Shown here: piece after piece, positions 15,192 to 23,465 of the stretch
Layout: each line of letters opens with the position of its first letter
How positions within the stretch are numbered: the first letter of the stretch is position 1
NCBI RefSeq assembly: GCF_051175565.1
Contig: NZ_CP195105.1
Span: forward strand, 124,001-188,000
Length of the DNA: 64,000 nt
DNA from: Daejeonia sp002484105
Lineage (GTDB): Bacteria > Bacteroidota > Bacteroidia > Flavobacteriales > Weeksellaceae
Direction of reading: 5' to 3'
Position numbers and translations under genes: made by a program
Notes under the pieces: model-generated
Told to the model about the DNA's origin: nothing
What the model saw: only the letters and a program-made list of their open reading frames with translations
Database searches by the model: none

Positions 15192-16193
15192 ATGGAAGAA
15201 AATATCAACCTGCAACACGGCAGCGGTGGCGAAAAGATGACCGAACTGCTGAACAAGATCATATTCCACCATCTGGACAATCCCATCCTTCAGGAAAGAC
15301 ACGATGGTGCTTTCCTGGATATTTCCGGAAAAATTGCTTTTTCAAGCGACAGTTTTGTGGTTTCTCCGGTATTCTTTAAAGGAGGGAACATCGGGGAACT
15401 CGCCGTTTTCGGAACCGTCAACGACCTGTCTATGTGCGGTGCAGAACCCAAATATCTTTCTCTGTCACTGATTCTGGAAGAAGGTTTCTCTATCTCCGAA
15501 TTTGAAAAAATCATCAAATCCATAAAAGAAGCCAGCGAAAAATCCGGTGTACAGATTGTCACCGGCGACACAAAAGTCGTAGAACGCGGCAAAGGAGACG
15601 GAATCTATATTAATACATCGGGCATCGGTGTGATTTTACCCAATTCCAAAATCGGAATCCAACACATCCGGCACAACCAGTCGGTACTGCTCAACGCGCC
15701 GATTGCTTCCCACGGCATGGCAATTATGAGCCAGCGCGAAGGGCTTCAGTTTGACGGTGAAATCCTCAGCGATACTACGAATCTGAATTTCACGGTCAAA
15801 AAACTCATCGCTACATTTGGTGATAAAATCCATTTTCTGCGCGATGCCACGCGAGGCGGACTGGCATCCGTACTGAACGAGATTACTTCCGGAAGCCATC
15901 TGGGAATCCATCTTTACGAAGATAAAATCCAGGTAAAACCGCAGGTAAAAAGTGCCTGCGAACTTCTGGGTCTGGACCCTGTTTATGTTGCCAACGAAGG
16001 AGTTTTTCTATGCATCTGCGACTCCGACATTCGCAACCATGTTCTTCAGATACTGAAAGAAGAAAATCCAGAAGCTTCCATCATCGGCCACACAACAGAA
16101 GAACACGCAGGAAAAGTCATTATGGAAAGTGCATTCGGGGGCAAGCACATTGTCAATCCGCTAATTGGCGAACAGCTTCCCAGAATTTGCTAA
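15192..16193 (+). CDS. hypE: hydrogenase maturation protein HypE
   Basis: 333 residues, PurM-like ATP-binding fold. It starts with NLQHGSGGEKM, contains TGDTKVV and RDATRGGLASVLNE, and ends PRIC, where Cys333 is carbamoylated by HypF and dehydrated to thiocyanate as the cyanide donor. It is the last gene of the hypABCE arm and ends 18 bp before a strong hairpin shared with the convergent nrnA gene. Confidence 0.97.
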   Translation: MEENINLQHGSGGEKMTELLNKIIFHHLDNPILQERHDGAFLDISGKIAFSSDSFVVSPVFFKGGNIGELAVFGTVNDLSMCGAEPKYLSLSLILEEGFSISEFEKIIKSIKEASEKSGVQIVTGDTKVVERGKGDGIYINTSGIGVILPNSKIGIQHIRHNQSVLLNAPIASHGMAIMSQREGLQFDGEILSDTTNLNFTVKKLIATFGDKIHFLRDATRGGLASVLNEITSGSHLGIHLYEDKIQVKPQVKSACELLGLDPVYVANEGVFLCICDSDIRNHVLQILKEENPEASIIGHTTEEHAGKVIMESAFGGKHIVNPLIGEQLPRIC

Positions 16194-16211
16194 AGGAAAA
16201 ATATTATACAG

Positions 16212-16242
16212 AAAAAGAGGGTTTTTCAGAAATCCTCTTTTT
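16212..16242. terminator. bidirectional terminator between hypE and nrnA
   Basis: AAAAAGAGG (16212-16220) pairs with CCTCTTTTT (16234-16242); T runs follow on both strands. The nrnA stop codon (16226-16228) and its last codons lie inside the hairpin, so the terminator is partly coding. Confidence 0.8.
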
Positions 16243-17233
16243 CTATTTTTTCTTTGAAATCGCAGATGGTGGCCTGCATATTTTCAAAATATTTTCCACC
16301 GGCAGCATTGATATGACCACCTCCGTTGAAATATTTCCGGGAAAACTGGTTGACATCCACGTCATCTTTGCTCCGGAAAGATATTTTGATAAAGTCTTCA
16401 TAAAGATCTTCCATGAAGAAAGCGGAAACTTTTGTTCCCATAATACTGAGTCCGTAGTTGACAAATCCTTCCGTATCCCCTTTTTCGAAACCGTAGGTCT
16501 GAAGTTCGTCGCGGGTAAGGTACAGAATGGCTACTTTACCGTCTTTCACGACCTCTACCCTTCCCAAAACGAGAGAAAGCAGCTGCAGCCGCGAAACGGT
16601 GTTGGTATCCAGCACACTGGAGGAGATTTTTGCAGGATCAGCCCCCCGATCGATCAGATCCGCAATAATGCGGTGCGTGACCGAACTTGTAGAACGGAAA
16701 CGGAAACCTCCAGTGTCGGTCATAATCCCCGTATACAGGCATTCTGCCGCTTCCGGAGAGATCAGTGCCGTGTCACCAATCGCCTCAATAAACTGATATA
16801 CCAGCTGACAGGTAGCCGGACTGGCAGTATCGGAACAGACAAAGTCGAATTCGTCGGGCTGTTGGTGATGATCGATAAGTATTTTGACAGCATCGGATTC
16901 GTCTATCCAGCGGGAAACGAGATTGCCGGCACGGTGCGATGCATTGAAATCGAGAATAAAAAGAATATCGGCATCCTCTATCATTTCGGCAGCTTTGCGG
17001 CGTTTGTAATCTGCAATGGTAATTTTTCTGGCTTCGGGCAGCCATTTGAGGAATTTCGGAAAATCGTTGGGCACGATGATTTCTGCAGGAATACCTTTGG
17101 CGTTGAGATAATGTTTCAGTCCGAGCGAGCTACCGACAGCATCGCCATCCGGATTATAATGTGTCAGGATAACGATTTTGTTATCTGAGGATACGAGGCT
17201 GCTGATTTCTGAAAGCTCGGAAGTTGTGAACAT
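16226..17233 (-). CDS. nrnA: DHH-family phosphoesterase, NrnA-type oligoribonuclease/pAp phosphatase
   Basis: 335 residues from the ATG at 17233. The frame stays open upstream, but that part is encoded by a GC-rich non-coding element and is not protein-like. Motifs of the DHH superfamily are NPDGDA, DFNASHR, DHHQQ and DTGGF; the C-terminal DHHA1 domain ends with the substrate-binding GGGHINAAGG. NrnA-type enzymes degrade nano-RNA and 3'-phosphoadenosine 5'-phosphate using Mn2+. The gene is convergent with hypE and separated from rpmH by a 330-bp gap. Confidence 0.9.
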   Translation of the reverse strand: MFTTSELSEISSLVSSDNKIVILTHYNPDGDAVGSSLGLKHYLNAKGIPAEIIVPNDFPKFLKWLPEARKITIADYKRRKAAEMIEDADILFILDFNASHRAGNLVSRWIDESDAVKILIDHHQQPDEFDFVCSDTASPATCQLVYQFIEAIGDTALISPEAAECLYTGIMTDTGGFRFRSTSSVTHRIIADLIDRGADPAKISSSVLDTNTVSRLQLLSLVLGRVEVVKDGKVAILYLTRDELQTYGFEKGDTEGFVNYGLSIMGTKVSAFFMEDLYEDFIKISFRSKDDVDVNQFSRKYFNGGGHINAAGGKYFENMQATICDFKEKIEKEDF

Positions 17234-17320
17234 TTTTATATTTTTTTTGGGATTCCAAAGATAAGGATTTTTGAGGCTAATGTGCAGCACCGCCGATGAT
17301 ATTTGGAAAGGAAAGCAATG

Positions 17321-17406
17321 GCACACCGCGTGAGGGATACGGAGGGTGCGCGCGCAGCGCGCAGTGCAAAGCACCGGAACGAAGTGGAGCCCGCAGCAGC
17401 CCGGCC
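17321..17406 (+). repeat. GC-rich hairpin element, copy 1
   Basis: The 330-bp gap 17234-17563 contains a block of much higher G+C than its flanks. The core is GTGAGGGATACGGAGG, an imperfect hairpin closed by GGTGC (17345-17349) and GCACC (17371-17375) around alternating GC, then CCGGAACGAAGTGGAGCCCG. The flanks resemble those of the element at 57136-57230 and a family I recall as frequent in flavobacterial intergenic regions. A second GC-rich tail (17410-17452) follows. The remainder of the gap holds the rpmH promoter. Confidence 0.55.
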
Positions 17407-17486
17407 TGAATGAGTGCTTGGAGCGCAGCGGATGGCACGAGTGAAGGACACGCCAAAAAAATAAATAGCAAAAAAATACGGACGAA

Positions 17487-17517
17487 TTTGTGTTTTATAA
17501 AAAATTACCTATCTTTG
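17487..17517 (+). promoter_or_regulatory. rpmH promoter (TTTG-N19-TATCTTTG)
   Basis: TTTG at 17487-17490 and TATCTTTG at 17510-17517 with 19 bp between them match the Bacteroidota housekeeping sigma consensus exactly. The start point would be near 17523, leaving about 40 nt before the rpmH ATG. Confidence 0.8.
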
Positions 17518-17563
17518 CAACCTGAATTTTAGAAAAATTACGGACACTTTATAAATAGAAGTA

Positions 17564-17719
17564 ATGAAAAGAACATTCCAACCATCAGAAAGAAAAAAAA
17601 GAAACAAACACGGTTTCAGAGAAAGAATGTCCACACCGAACGGAAGAAGAGTGTTGGCAGCCAGAAGAGCTAAAGGCAGAAAGAGTTTAACTGTTAGTGC
17701 CCTGCGTACTAAGAGATAA
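17564..17719 (+). CDS. rpmH: 50S ribosomal protein L34
   Basis: A short gene of 51 residues beginning MKRTFQPSERKKRNKHGF, with RMSTPNGRRVLAARRAKGRK, the near-invariant L34 sequence. L34 is a basic peptide buried in the large ribosomal subunit. It has a consensus promoter directly upstream and stands alone here, without the rnpA neighbour common in other phyla. Confidence 0.98.
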   Translation: MKRTFQPSERKKRNKHGFRERMSTPNGRRVLAARRAKGRKSLTVSALRTKR

Positions 17720-17875
17720 TCTCCTGATTATCATATACAGATTATGCTTGGAAATGTATGTTTTCAGGCATTTTTTGTTGTTAAAATATGCTAAAATATT
17801 TCCACCGGAGAAAAGTTTTAAGTATTTTTGAGAGGCCTTTTTTACAGAAGGCAGAAACCCCATAAAAATCCTATA

Positions 17876-18586
17876 ATGCCACACAGAATTGTAACGGGAG
17901 ACCATATCATAGACTTGACGGATGCCAAAATTTCGCAGAAAAACTTCACCGTACTGAACCATGTTGACCTGCACATCACGAAAGGGAAATTTTGCTACCT
18001 GATCGGTAAAACCGGTTCCGGAAAAAGCTCGCTCCTGAAAACACTTTACGGGCATATCCCACTTGCAGGCGGACAGGGAAGCGTTGTAGGCTACGACCTG
18101 GCTTCACTGCGCGCATCCGACATCCCGAATCTGAGAAGAAAACTGGGCATTGTCTTTCAGGATTTCCAGCTGCTGCCGGACAGAACGGTTGAAAAAAACC
18201 TTTCTTTCGTACTGGAAGCGACCGGCTGGAGCGACAAAACCGCGATGAATGACCGCATTGACGAAGTGCTGAGCAGCGTAGGCATGAAAAACAAAAAGCA
18301 TAAAATGCCCCACGAACTCTCCGGCGGCGAGCAGCAGCGTGTAGCCATCGCACGTGCCCTGCTGAACCATCCGCAACTGATCCTGGCAGACGAACCTACC
18401 GGAAACCTCGATCCGGAAACTTCCAACGAAATTATGGCTTTGCTGAAAAGAGTTGCTCTGGAGAATGGCGCCGCCGTAGTAATGGCCACCCACGACTACC
18501 ACATGATTCAGAACTTTCCGGGAGAAGCCATCCGCTGTGAAGACGGCAGAGTATCTGTTCTGAATACCGCAGAACTTTTCGAATAA
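17876..18586 (+). CDS. ftsE: FtsE-like ABC transporter ATPase
   Basis: 236 residues from the ATG at 17876; an in-frame codon 48 bp upstream is less likely because it adds a basic non-conserved leader. Walker A is GKTGSGKS, the Q-loop is FQDFQLLPD, the signature is LSGGEQQRVAIARAL, Walker B is LILADEPTG and the switch is ATHDY. LLPDRTVEKN and the overall length resemble FtsE, which with FtsX controls cell-wall hydrolases at the septum. No ftsX-like permease is adjacent, so assignment to another LolD/MacB-like class cannot be excluded. Confidence 0.75.
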   Translation: MPHRIVTGDHIIDLTDAKISQKNFTVLNHVDLHITKGKFCYLIGKTGSGKSSLLKTLYGHIPLAGGQGSVVGYDLASLRASDIPNLRRKLGIVFQDFQLLPDRTVEKNLSFVLEATGWSDKTAMNDRIDEVLSSVGMKNKKHKMPHELSGGEQQRVAIARALLNHPQLILADEPTGNLDPETSNEIMALLKRVALENGAAVVMATHDYHMIQNFPGEAIRCEDGRVSVLNTAELFE

Positions 18587-18593
18587 AACACAA

Positions 18594-19292
18594 TTACTTT
18601 CCGCCAAAGACATGAAAGTCTTTGGTAAGTTCAAGATAATGGTCCGTGAATTTTCCCGGACTTTTTTCTATTATAAAGTCAACTTCTGCAGGTACAGATT
18701 TCTTTTTTGAAAACCTCAGGATCTGCCTTTTCACCACACCATCTGCTATCCCCAAAATATTGATTTTATGGATGAGATGAAAACCGTTTTCTTCCGAAAT
18801 CGCAATAAAATCTGCAGACTGATCTGCGGGAATAATGACCGAAAGAGCGCCCTGCGGAGTGATCAGTTCTGAAGATTTCCGGATAAGAGCAGTAAAGTCC
18901 AGTTCTCTTTTCTGACGTGCCAAGACGTGTTTTACTGAGGTATTTTCCTCAAAGTAAGGCGGGTTGGACACAATCAGGTCAAACAGATCCGGTGAAGAAA
19001 AATTCTTAAAATCCTCCTGAAAGACTTTCATCCGCGCATAAAAAGGTGAATTTCTGAAATTATGCCCTGCCAGTTCTGCTGCAGCAGGGCTGATTTCTAC
19101 CGCAAAGACATCGGCATTCCGGTTACGCTGCGCCAGCATGAGAGAAACGAGTCCCGTTCCTGCACCGACTTCAAGAATCCTTTTGGCATTTCCGGCATCG
19201 GCAAGCGCACCCAGCAACACGCCATCCGTCCCCACGCGGAAAACTTCCGGATGCTGCGCAATCGTAAAATGCTTAAAAACAAATGGTTTCAT
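18594..19292 (-). CDS. trmN6: tRNA1(Val) adenine-37 N6-methyltransferase (TrmN6/YfiC)
   Basis: 232 residues, class I methyltransferase fold. The SAM-binding motif is LEVGAGTGLVSLMLAQ and the catalytic motif is NPPYF, typical of N6-adenine methylation. The N-terminal FKHFTIAQHPEVFRVGTDGVLL closely follows the YfiC pattern. It should methylate A37 of tRNA-Val using SAM. Its start codon abuts the histidine-kinase stop with no gap, suggesting cotranscription; it converges on the ftsE-like gene with a 7-bp gap. Confidence 0.88.
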   Translation of the reverse strand: MKPFVFKHFTIAQHPEVFRVGTDGVLLGALADAGNAKRILEVGAGTGLVSLMLAQRNRNADVFAVEISPAAAELAGHNFRNSPFYARMKVFQEDFKNFSSPDLFDLIVSNPPYFEENTSVKHVLARQKRELDFTALIRKSSELITPQGALSVIIPADQSADFIAISEENGFHLIHKINILGIADGVVKRQILRFSKKKSVPAEVDFIIEKSPGKFTDHYLELTKDFHVFGGK

Positions 19293-20747
19293 CTACAAAT
19301 TGGAAGGGAGCGTTATGATAAAGGCTGTGCCAATCCCCACTTCGGATTTCACAATGATTTCGCCTTTATATTCTTCAATCATTTTGCGGACCATTGAAAG
19401 GCCAAGCCCCATTCCGGAACTTTTGGACGTGAAATTCGGCTCGAAAATACGCTCGTACATATTCTCAGGAATACCGATTCCGTTGTCCTGAACGGAAATT
19501 TTGATACGCTTGTTAATTTGTTCCAAATCGACATTAATCATCATATCGCGATCCGGGCTTGCCGCCTGGCGTGCGTTGGTAATAAGATTGGTGATAATAC
19601 GGCTGAGATAAATCTTGTCCATATTGATCATTATCTTTTCTTTATTGGCATGCATGAAGACGCGGTCTTCGATGAACATCTGCAGGATATTGTCCACTTC
19701 TTCCTTAAGGTCAAAAACTTCATTTTTCTTTTCCGGGAGCTGGGCAAACTGCGAAAAGGCACTTGCCACGGCAGCAATCAGATCAATCTGGTCTACAATC
19801 GTTGAACTCATTTTTTTCACCTTTGCCCGGATATCAGGATCATTCGGATCGAATTTACGTTCAAAATTCTGTATGGTCAGTTTCATGGGTGTGAGCGGGT
19901 TTTTCACTTCATGAGCTACCTGTTTGGCCATCTCGCGCCAGGCCTGCTCTTTTTCCGTAAAACTCAACCTTTCCTTCTGATCCTGAATCTGCAAAATCAT
20001 TTTGTTGTAGGATTTCACCAGCGAGCTGATTTCATCGTTTTTATAGTAACGGATGGGGCGAAGATCGCGGTCGAAAAGCGTAATACGCGCAATGAGATCA
20101 GAAAATTTACGAAGCGTTGTCGTCAGATTGTTGGAAATCACCCAGCTCAGGAAAACGCTGGCAGCAATCACAAAAAGATTGACGAGAACGATATATTTGA
20201 CATATCTGTTGAAGACCTCAAGGTATGAAGAATCGGAATGATAATACGGCAGGTAAACAATGGCAATAGGCTCCAGTGTATTGTTTTTGAGCAACATATA
20301 CGAAGATATCACGTTGGCATTCAGCTTTTTATCATAAGTCTGTATATCCACACGCTGGTCTCTTCCTAAAACCCGGTTGACAATATCGATCGGCAGTGAT
20401 TTTTTCTCCACGAGATTGCGGTCTTTGTTGGCTATCAGATATTGTCCTTTCAAATCATAAACCACGACATCCATTTTGTTGACATCGGAAATCTCATAAA
20501 TATCATTTCCGAGAATTTTGGGCAAATCATCAGTATCAATCAGCGAATGGCTCACGGCATAGTCCAAAGCGAGCATAACCGATTCTACTTTACTCTGCTG
20601 ATCGATGCGGCTCTGCTGCAGCGCATTGTCTTTTAGGACGAAATAAGAGAGCAGTCCCGACCCGAGCGTACTCATTGCACAGATCACGAGAAATCCTGCA
20701 AAGATTTTATTGCTCAGGCTCAGCCCTTTGTATTTATAAATGGGCAT
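19293..20747 (-). CDS. membrane sensor histidine kinase, NtrY-like
   Basis: 484 residues: TM1 at about 13-37, a periplasmic sensor of about 140 residues, TM2 at about 185-206, a HAMP domain, then HisKA with AHEVKNPLTP (phospho-acceptor His279) and a HATPase domain with NLITNARQAA, DNGIGIPE and GMGLGLSMV. The HEVKNPLTPM H-box is the form found in NtrY-type kinases. No response regulator gene adjoins it, so the partner is elsewhere. It lies between riboflavin synthase and trmN6 on the same strand; the signal sensed is unknown. Confidence 0.9.
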   Translation of the reverse strand: MPIYKYKGLSLSNKIFAGFLVICAMSTLGSGLLSYFVLKDNALQQSRIDQQSKVESVMLALDYAVSHSLIDTDDLPKILGNDIYEISDVNKMDVVVYDLKGQYLIANKDRNLVEKKSLPIDIVNRVLGRDQRVDIQTYDKKLNANVISSYMLLKNNTLEPIAIVYLPYYHSDSSYLEVFNRYVKYIVLVNLFVIAASVFLSWVISNNLTTTLRKFSDLIARITLFDRDLRPIRYYKNDEISSLVKSYNKMILQIQDQKERLSFTEKEQAWREMAKQVAHEVKNPLTPMKLTIQNFERKFDPNDPDIRAKVKKMSSTIVDQIDLIAAVASAFSQFAQLPEKKNEVFDLKEEVDNILQMFIEDRVFMHANKEKIMINMDKIYLSRIITNLITNARQAASPDRDMMINVDLEQINKRIKISVQDNGIGIPENMYERIFEPNFTSKSSGMGLGLSMVRKMIEEYKGEIIVKSEVGIGTAFIITLPSNL

Positions 20748-20750
20748 AAA

Positions 20751-21335
20751 TCAGCGCTGCATTAATTGTGCGACATATTTTCCGATGATGTCAAATTCCA
20801 GATTGACAAGATCACCGTTTTTCAGATACTGAAGATTGGTATGCTGCCAGGTATACGGAATAATTGCCACCGAAAACTGTCCGCGTTCGCTTCTTGCAAC
20901 AGTCAGGCTGATTCCGTTCATGGTAATGGATCCCTGTGGCACCGTGACAAAACCATCTTTCTCATCATAAGAAACCGTAATATAATAGCTGCCGTCTTTA
21001 TTTTCTATGGATTCTACAGTTCCCGTACGGTCTACATGTCCCTGTACAATATGCCCGTCAAGGCGGCCACCGAGTTTGGTACAGCGTTCCAGGTTCACTA
21101 CAGTTCCCTCTTCCCATTTCCAGAGATTGGTTTTCAGAAGCGTTTCATCGATGGCATTTACGGTATACTCCTTTTCAGAAATATCTACAACCGTCAGGCA
21201 GCAACCGCTGTGCGCTACACTCTGGTCAATCTGCAGCTCGCTGACAAACGGGCAGGACAGCGTGATATTGATATTGGAACCCTGCCTTTGTATTTTTTTT
21301 ACCCAGCCTGTTGCTTCAATAATTCCTGTAAACAT
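20751..21335 (-). CDS. ribE: riboflavin synthase, alpha chain
   Basis: 194 residues made of two homologous lumazine-binding halves. It starts MFTGIIE, with SGCCLTV in the first half and HIVQGHVD joining the second; NGISLTV is the matching second-half motif. The enzyme dismutates two 6,7-dimethyl-8-ribityllumazine molecules to riboflavin. Other rib genes are not nearby. A TATCTTTG -7 box on the minus strand (21371-21378) precedes it, and pdxA diverges from the same 49-bp gap. Confidence 0.95.
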   Translation of the reverse strand: MFTGIIEATGWVKKIQRQGSNINITLSCPFVSELQIDQSVAHSGCCLTVVDISEKEYTVNAIDETLLKTNLWKWEEGTVVNLERCTKLGGRLDGHIVQGHVDRTGTVESIENKDGSYYITVSYDEKDGFVTVPQGSITMNGISLTVARSERGQFSVAIIPYTWQHTNLQYLKNGDLVNLEFDIIGKYVAQLMQR

Positions 21336-21339
21336 ATTT

Positions 21340-21378
21340 TAATTTTGCTAACTTTGTATGATTTAATTTTCAAAGATA
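21340..21378. promoter_or_regulatory. divergent -7 boxes for ribE and pdxA
   Basis: On the plus strand TAATTTTG (21340-21347) and TAACTTTG (21349-21356) precede pdxA; on the minus strand TATCTTTG (complement of 21371-21378) precedes ribE. The 49-bp gap thus carries face-to-face overlapping promoters, so the two genes may interfere with each other's transcription. Confidence 0.5.
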
Positions 21379-21384
21379 GGCAAA

Positions 21385-22470
21385 ATGAGCTCAAAACACC
21401 ATAAAGTAAAAGTAGGAATTTCGATAGGCGATTTTAACGGTATTGGCCCGGAAATCATCATGAAATGCCTTCGGGACAAAACGATTACAGATTTTTTCAC
21501 TCCGGTGATTTTCGGCTCGGGAAAACTTTTTTCCTATCAGAAAAATATTTTCAAACTCAATCTCAATTTCAATTATATTCCGGGGGCAGATCAGGCGCAG
21601 GCAGGCAGACTCAATATGGTGAATCTTTGGAAAGACAACGTGAATGTCAGCTTCGGGAAACCAACAGAGGAATCCACCAAAATGGCAGTAGAATCGCTGG
21701 AAGCCGCCACCGAAGCACTGCTTGCCGGAGACATTGACGTCCTGGTAACGGCACCCATTAATAAAGACGAAATGATGAAACTCGGCTTTAAGCATGCCGG
21801 ACACACAGGATATCTCGAAGAAAAAGCAGGCAAAAAAGCACTGATGTTCATGGTGACAGACGATCTGAAAGTTGCCGTATCCACCCACCATATTCCGATA
21901 GCAGAAGTAGCACAGAACATCACCAAAGAGCGGATTATAAAACAGGTAAAAATGCTGAATGAAAGCCTGAAACTGGATTTCGGCATTAATAAGCCGAAAA
22001 TTGCCGTTCTCGGGCTGAATCCTCATGCCGGAGACGGCGGCGCTATAGGAAATGAGGAAAAAGAAATCATCAACCCTGCACTGAAAACACTTCAGGATTC
22101 GGGATTCCTTGCTTTTGGTCCCTATCCTGCAGACAGCTTTTTCCAGCCGGAAAAATACATGCATTTTGATGCTGTACTTGCCATGTATCACGATCAGGGA
22201 TTAGCACCGTTCAAGACGATTGCCTATGAAGACGGCGTCAATTTCACTGCAGGACTTCCTTTTGTACGTACTTCGCCGGACCATGGCGTAGCATACGACA
22301 TTGCTGGACAGAACCGTGCTGATGAACAGAGTTTTATGGAGGCCATTTTCACCGCTATCAAAATATACGAAAACCGGAGCGAATACCGCGACCTTGTTGC
22401 CAACCAGCTTCGGAGAGCCACTACCGATAACGGTGTGGATGAAGACTTGCCGGAAGAAGCAGAACTATAA
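21385..22470 (+). CDS. pdxA: 4-hydroxythreonine-4-phosphate dehydrogenase PdxA
   Basis: 361 residues. Family motifs include ISIGDFNGIGPEI at the N-terminus, the metal-binding HAGHTGYLEE, LNPHAGDGG, and MYHDQGLAPFKT with RTSPDHGVAYDIAG near the C-terminus. The enzyme oxidises 4-phosphohydroxy-L-threonine in the DXP-dependent pathway to pyridoxal phosphate. It is slightly longer than the roughly 330-residue enterobacterial enzyme. The DUF177 gene follows after 81 bp with its own promoter. Confidence 0.96.
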   Translation: MSSKHHKVKVGISIGDFNGIGPEIIMKCLRDKTITDFFTPVIFGSGKLFSYQKNIFKLNLNFNYIPGADQAQAGRLNMVNLWKDNVNVSFGKPTEESTKMAVESLEAATEALLAGDIDVLVTAPINKDEMMKLGFKHAGHTGYLEEKAGKKALMFMVTDDLKVAVSTHHIPIAEVAQNITKERIIKQVKMLNESLKLDFGINKPKIAVLGLNPHAGDGGAIGNEEKEIINPALKTLQDSGFLAFGPYPADSFFQPEKYMHFDAVLAMYHDQGLAPFKTIAYEDGVNFTAGLPFVRTSPDHGVAYDIAGQNRADEQSFMEAIFTAIKIYENRSEYRDLVANQLRRATTDNGVDEDLPEEAEL

Positions 22471-22508
22471 AACCTTAAGGCTCAATATTAAAAAAAGCCA
22501 GAATATTA

Positions 22509-22539
22509 TTTGTAATATTAAAAAATTTGCATATTTTTG
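22509..22539 (+). promoter_or_regulatory. DUF177 gene promoter (TTTG-N19-TATTTTTG)
   Basis: TTTG at 22509-22512 and TATTTTTG at 22532-22539, spacer 19 bp, is a perfect consensus. The start point near 22545 leaves a leader of only about 7 nt. The longer in-frame start at 22537 would sit within the -7 box and is rejected. Confidence 0.75.
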
Positions 22540-22551
22540 CACACTCATTTT

Positions 22552-23073
22552 ATGGACAAGATCAGAAACTACGATATAGCATTCACAGGTCTTAAAAATG
22601 GGAAGCACGAGTTTGATTTTGAAATCACTCAGGCGTTCTTTGATCTTTTTGATACTGAACAGGAGTTCACAACACCGGTTATTACTGCAAAAGTAATACT
22701 GGACAAACACTCGACATTTCTGGATTTTGATATCCGGATTTCGGGAACTGTAAACCTGATTTGTGATATTACCGGAAAATCTTTTGACCATGAAATAGAA
22801 AATGAAATCAAGGTTCTGGTAAAATTTGGCGAAGACTATGACGATTCCAACGAAGACGTCATCACGATTCCGCATCAGGATCATGCTTTCAACATCGCAC
22901 AGCTGGTGTACGAAGATGTAATACTCTCTGTCCCGATGAAAAAAATATCACCTGAAGTTTCGGATGAAGATTTGCAAATGCTTGAAAAGTACAGTCCGAA
23001 ATCTGAAGAAGAAAAAAAAGATCAGACAGATACCGACCCGCGATGGGAGGCTCTGAAGAAACTGAAAAATTAA
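22552..23073 (+). CDS. DUF177 (YceD-like) protein, large-subunit rRNA accumulation factor
   Basis: 173 residues from the ATG at 22552. It has the YceD pattern of an acidic two-part fold with the central ISGTVNLICDITG and a C-terminal EKKDQTDTDPRWEALKKLKN tail, which is highly characteristic of Bacteroidota DUF177 proteins. Homologues are needed for normal 23S rRNA levels. The gene sits immediately upstream of rpmF, the arrangement conserved across bacteria and plastid relatives. Confidence 0.88.
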   Translation: MDKIRNYDIAFTGLKNGKHEFDFEITQAFFDLFDTEQEFTTPVITAKVILDKHSTFLDFDIRISGTVNLICDITGKSFDHEIENEIKVLVKFGEDYDDSNEDVITIPHQDHAFNIAQLVYEDVILSVPMKKISPEVSDEDLQMLEKYSPKSEEEKKDQTDTDPRWEALKKLKN

Positions 23074-23152
23074 ATAAAAAATAGTTTAAAAATATGATGA
23101 GATGATGCTGCATCCTCTCATCACTCATCAAATTAAAAAAAATTATTGAACA

Positions 23153-23353
23153 ATGGCACATCCTAAGAGAAGACAGTCGTCTACAAGAAGAGATAAGAGA
23201 AGAACACACTACAAAGCAGTAGTACCTCAGTTGGCTAAAGATGCAACAACCGGAGAGCTCCACCTGTTCCACAGAGCTCACTGGCATGAAGGAAAATTGT
23301 ACTACAGAGGTAAAGTTGTACTGGAAAAAGAAACCGAAACTTCTGAAGACTAA
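23153..23353 (+). CDS. rpmF: 50S ribosomal protein L32
   Basis: 66 residues starting MAHPKRRQSSTRRDKRRTHY, the L32 hallmark. The zinc-ribbon cysteines of the C+ form are missing (HLFHRAHW instead), so this is the zinc-independent paralogue type. It follows the DUF177 gene by 79 bp and precedes a clear terminator, separating ribosomal from acetyl-CoA carboxylase genes. Confidence 0.97.
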   Translation: MAHPKRRQSSTRRDKRRTHYKAVVPQLAKDATTGELHLFHRAHWHEGKLYYRGKVVLEKETETSED

Positions 23354-23387
23354 GAATCAGAATGTAATATTTCACAGAAAAATACAG

Positions 23388-23422
23388 ACCACTCGATTGT
23401 TTTATGCTCGGGTGGTTTTTTT
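23388..23422 (+). terminator. terminator after rpmF
   Basis: ACCACTCGA (23388-23396) pairs with TCGGGTGGT (23408-23416, one G-U pair), followed by a run of seven T. Confidence 0.8.
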
Positions 23423-23434
23423 CATGTTTTTTAT

Positions 23435-23442
23435 TATCTTTG
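23435..23442 (+). promoter_or_regulatory. -7 box of the accBC operon
   Basis: TATCTTTG matches TAnnTTTG and lies 23 bp before the accB ATG, directly after the rpmF terminator, so accB-accC have their own promoter. No clear TTTG is seen at the matching -33 position. Confidence 0.6.
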
Positions 23443-23465
23443 GCAAAATATATAAACTTTAATTT

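Noticed and set aside
16010..17188. 392-codon plus-strand open frame
   Set aside because: It overlaps the end of hypE and runs antisense to nrnA; the translation is low in domain-like features and nrnA has complete DHH motifs.
17281..17460. CRISPR array or insertion sequence remnant
   Set aside because: No regular repeats with spacers, no terminal inverted repeats and no transposase; the block is a single hairpin element.
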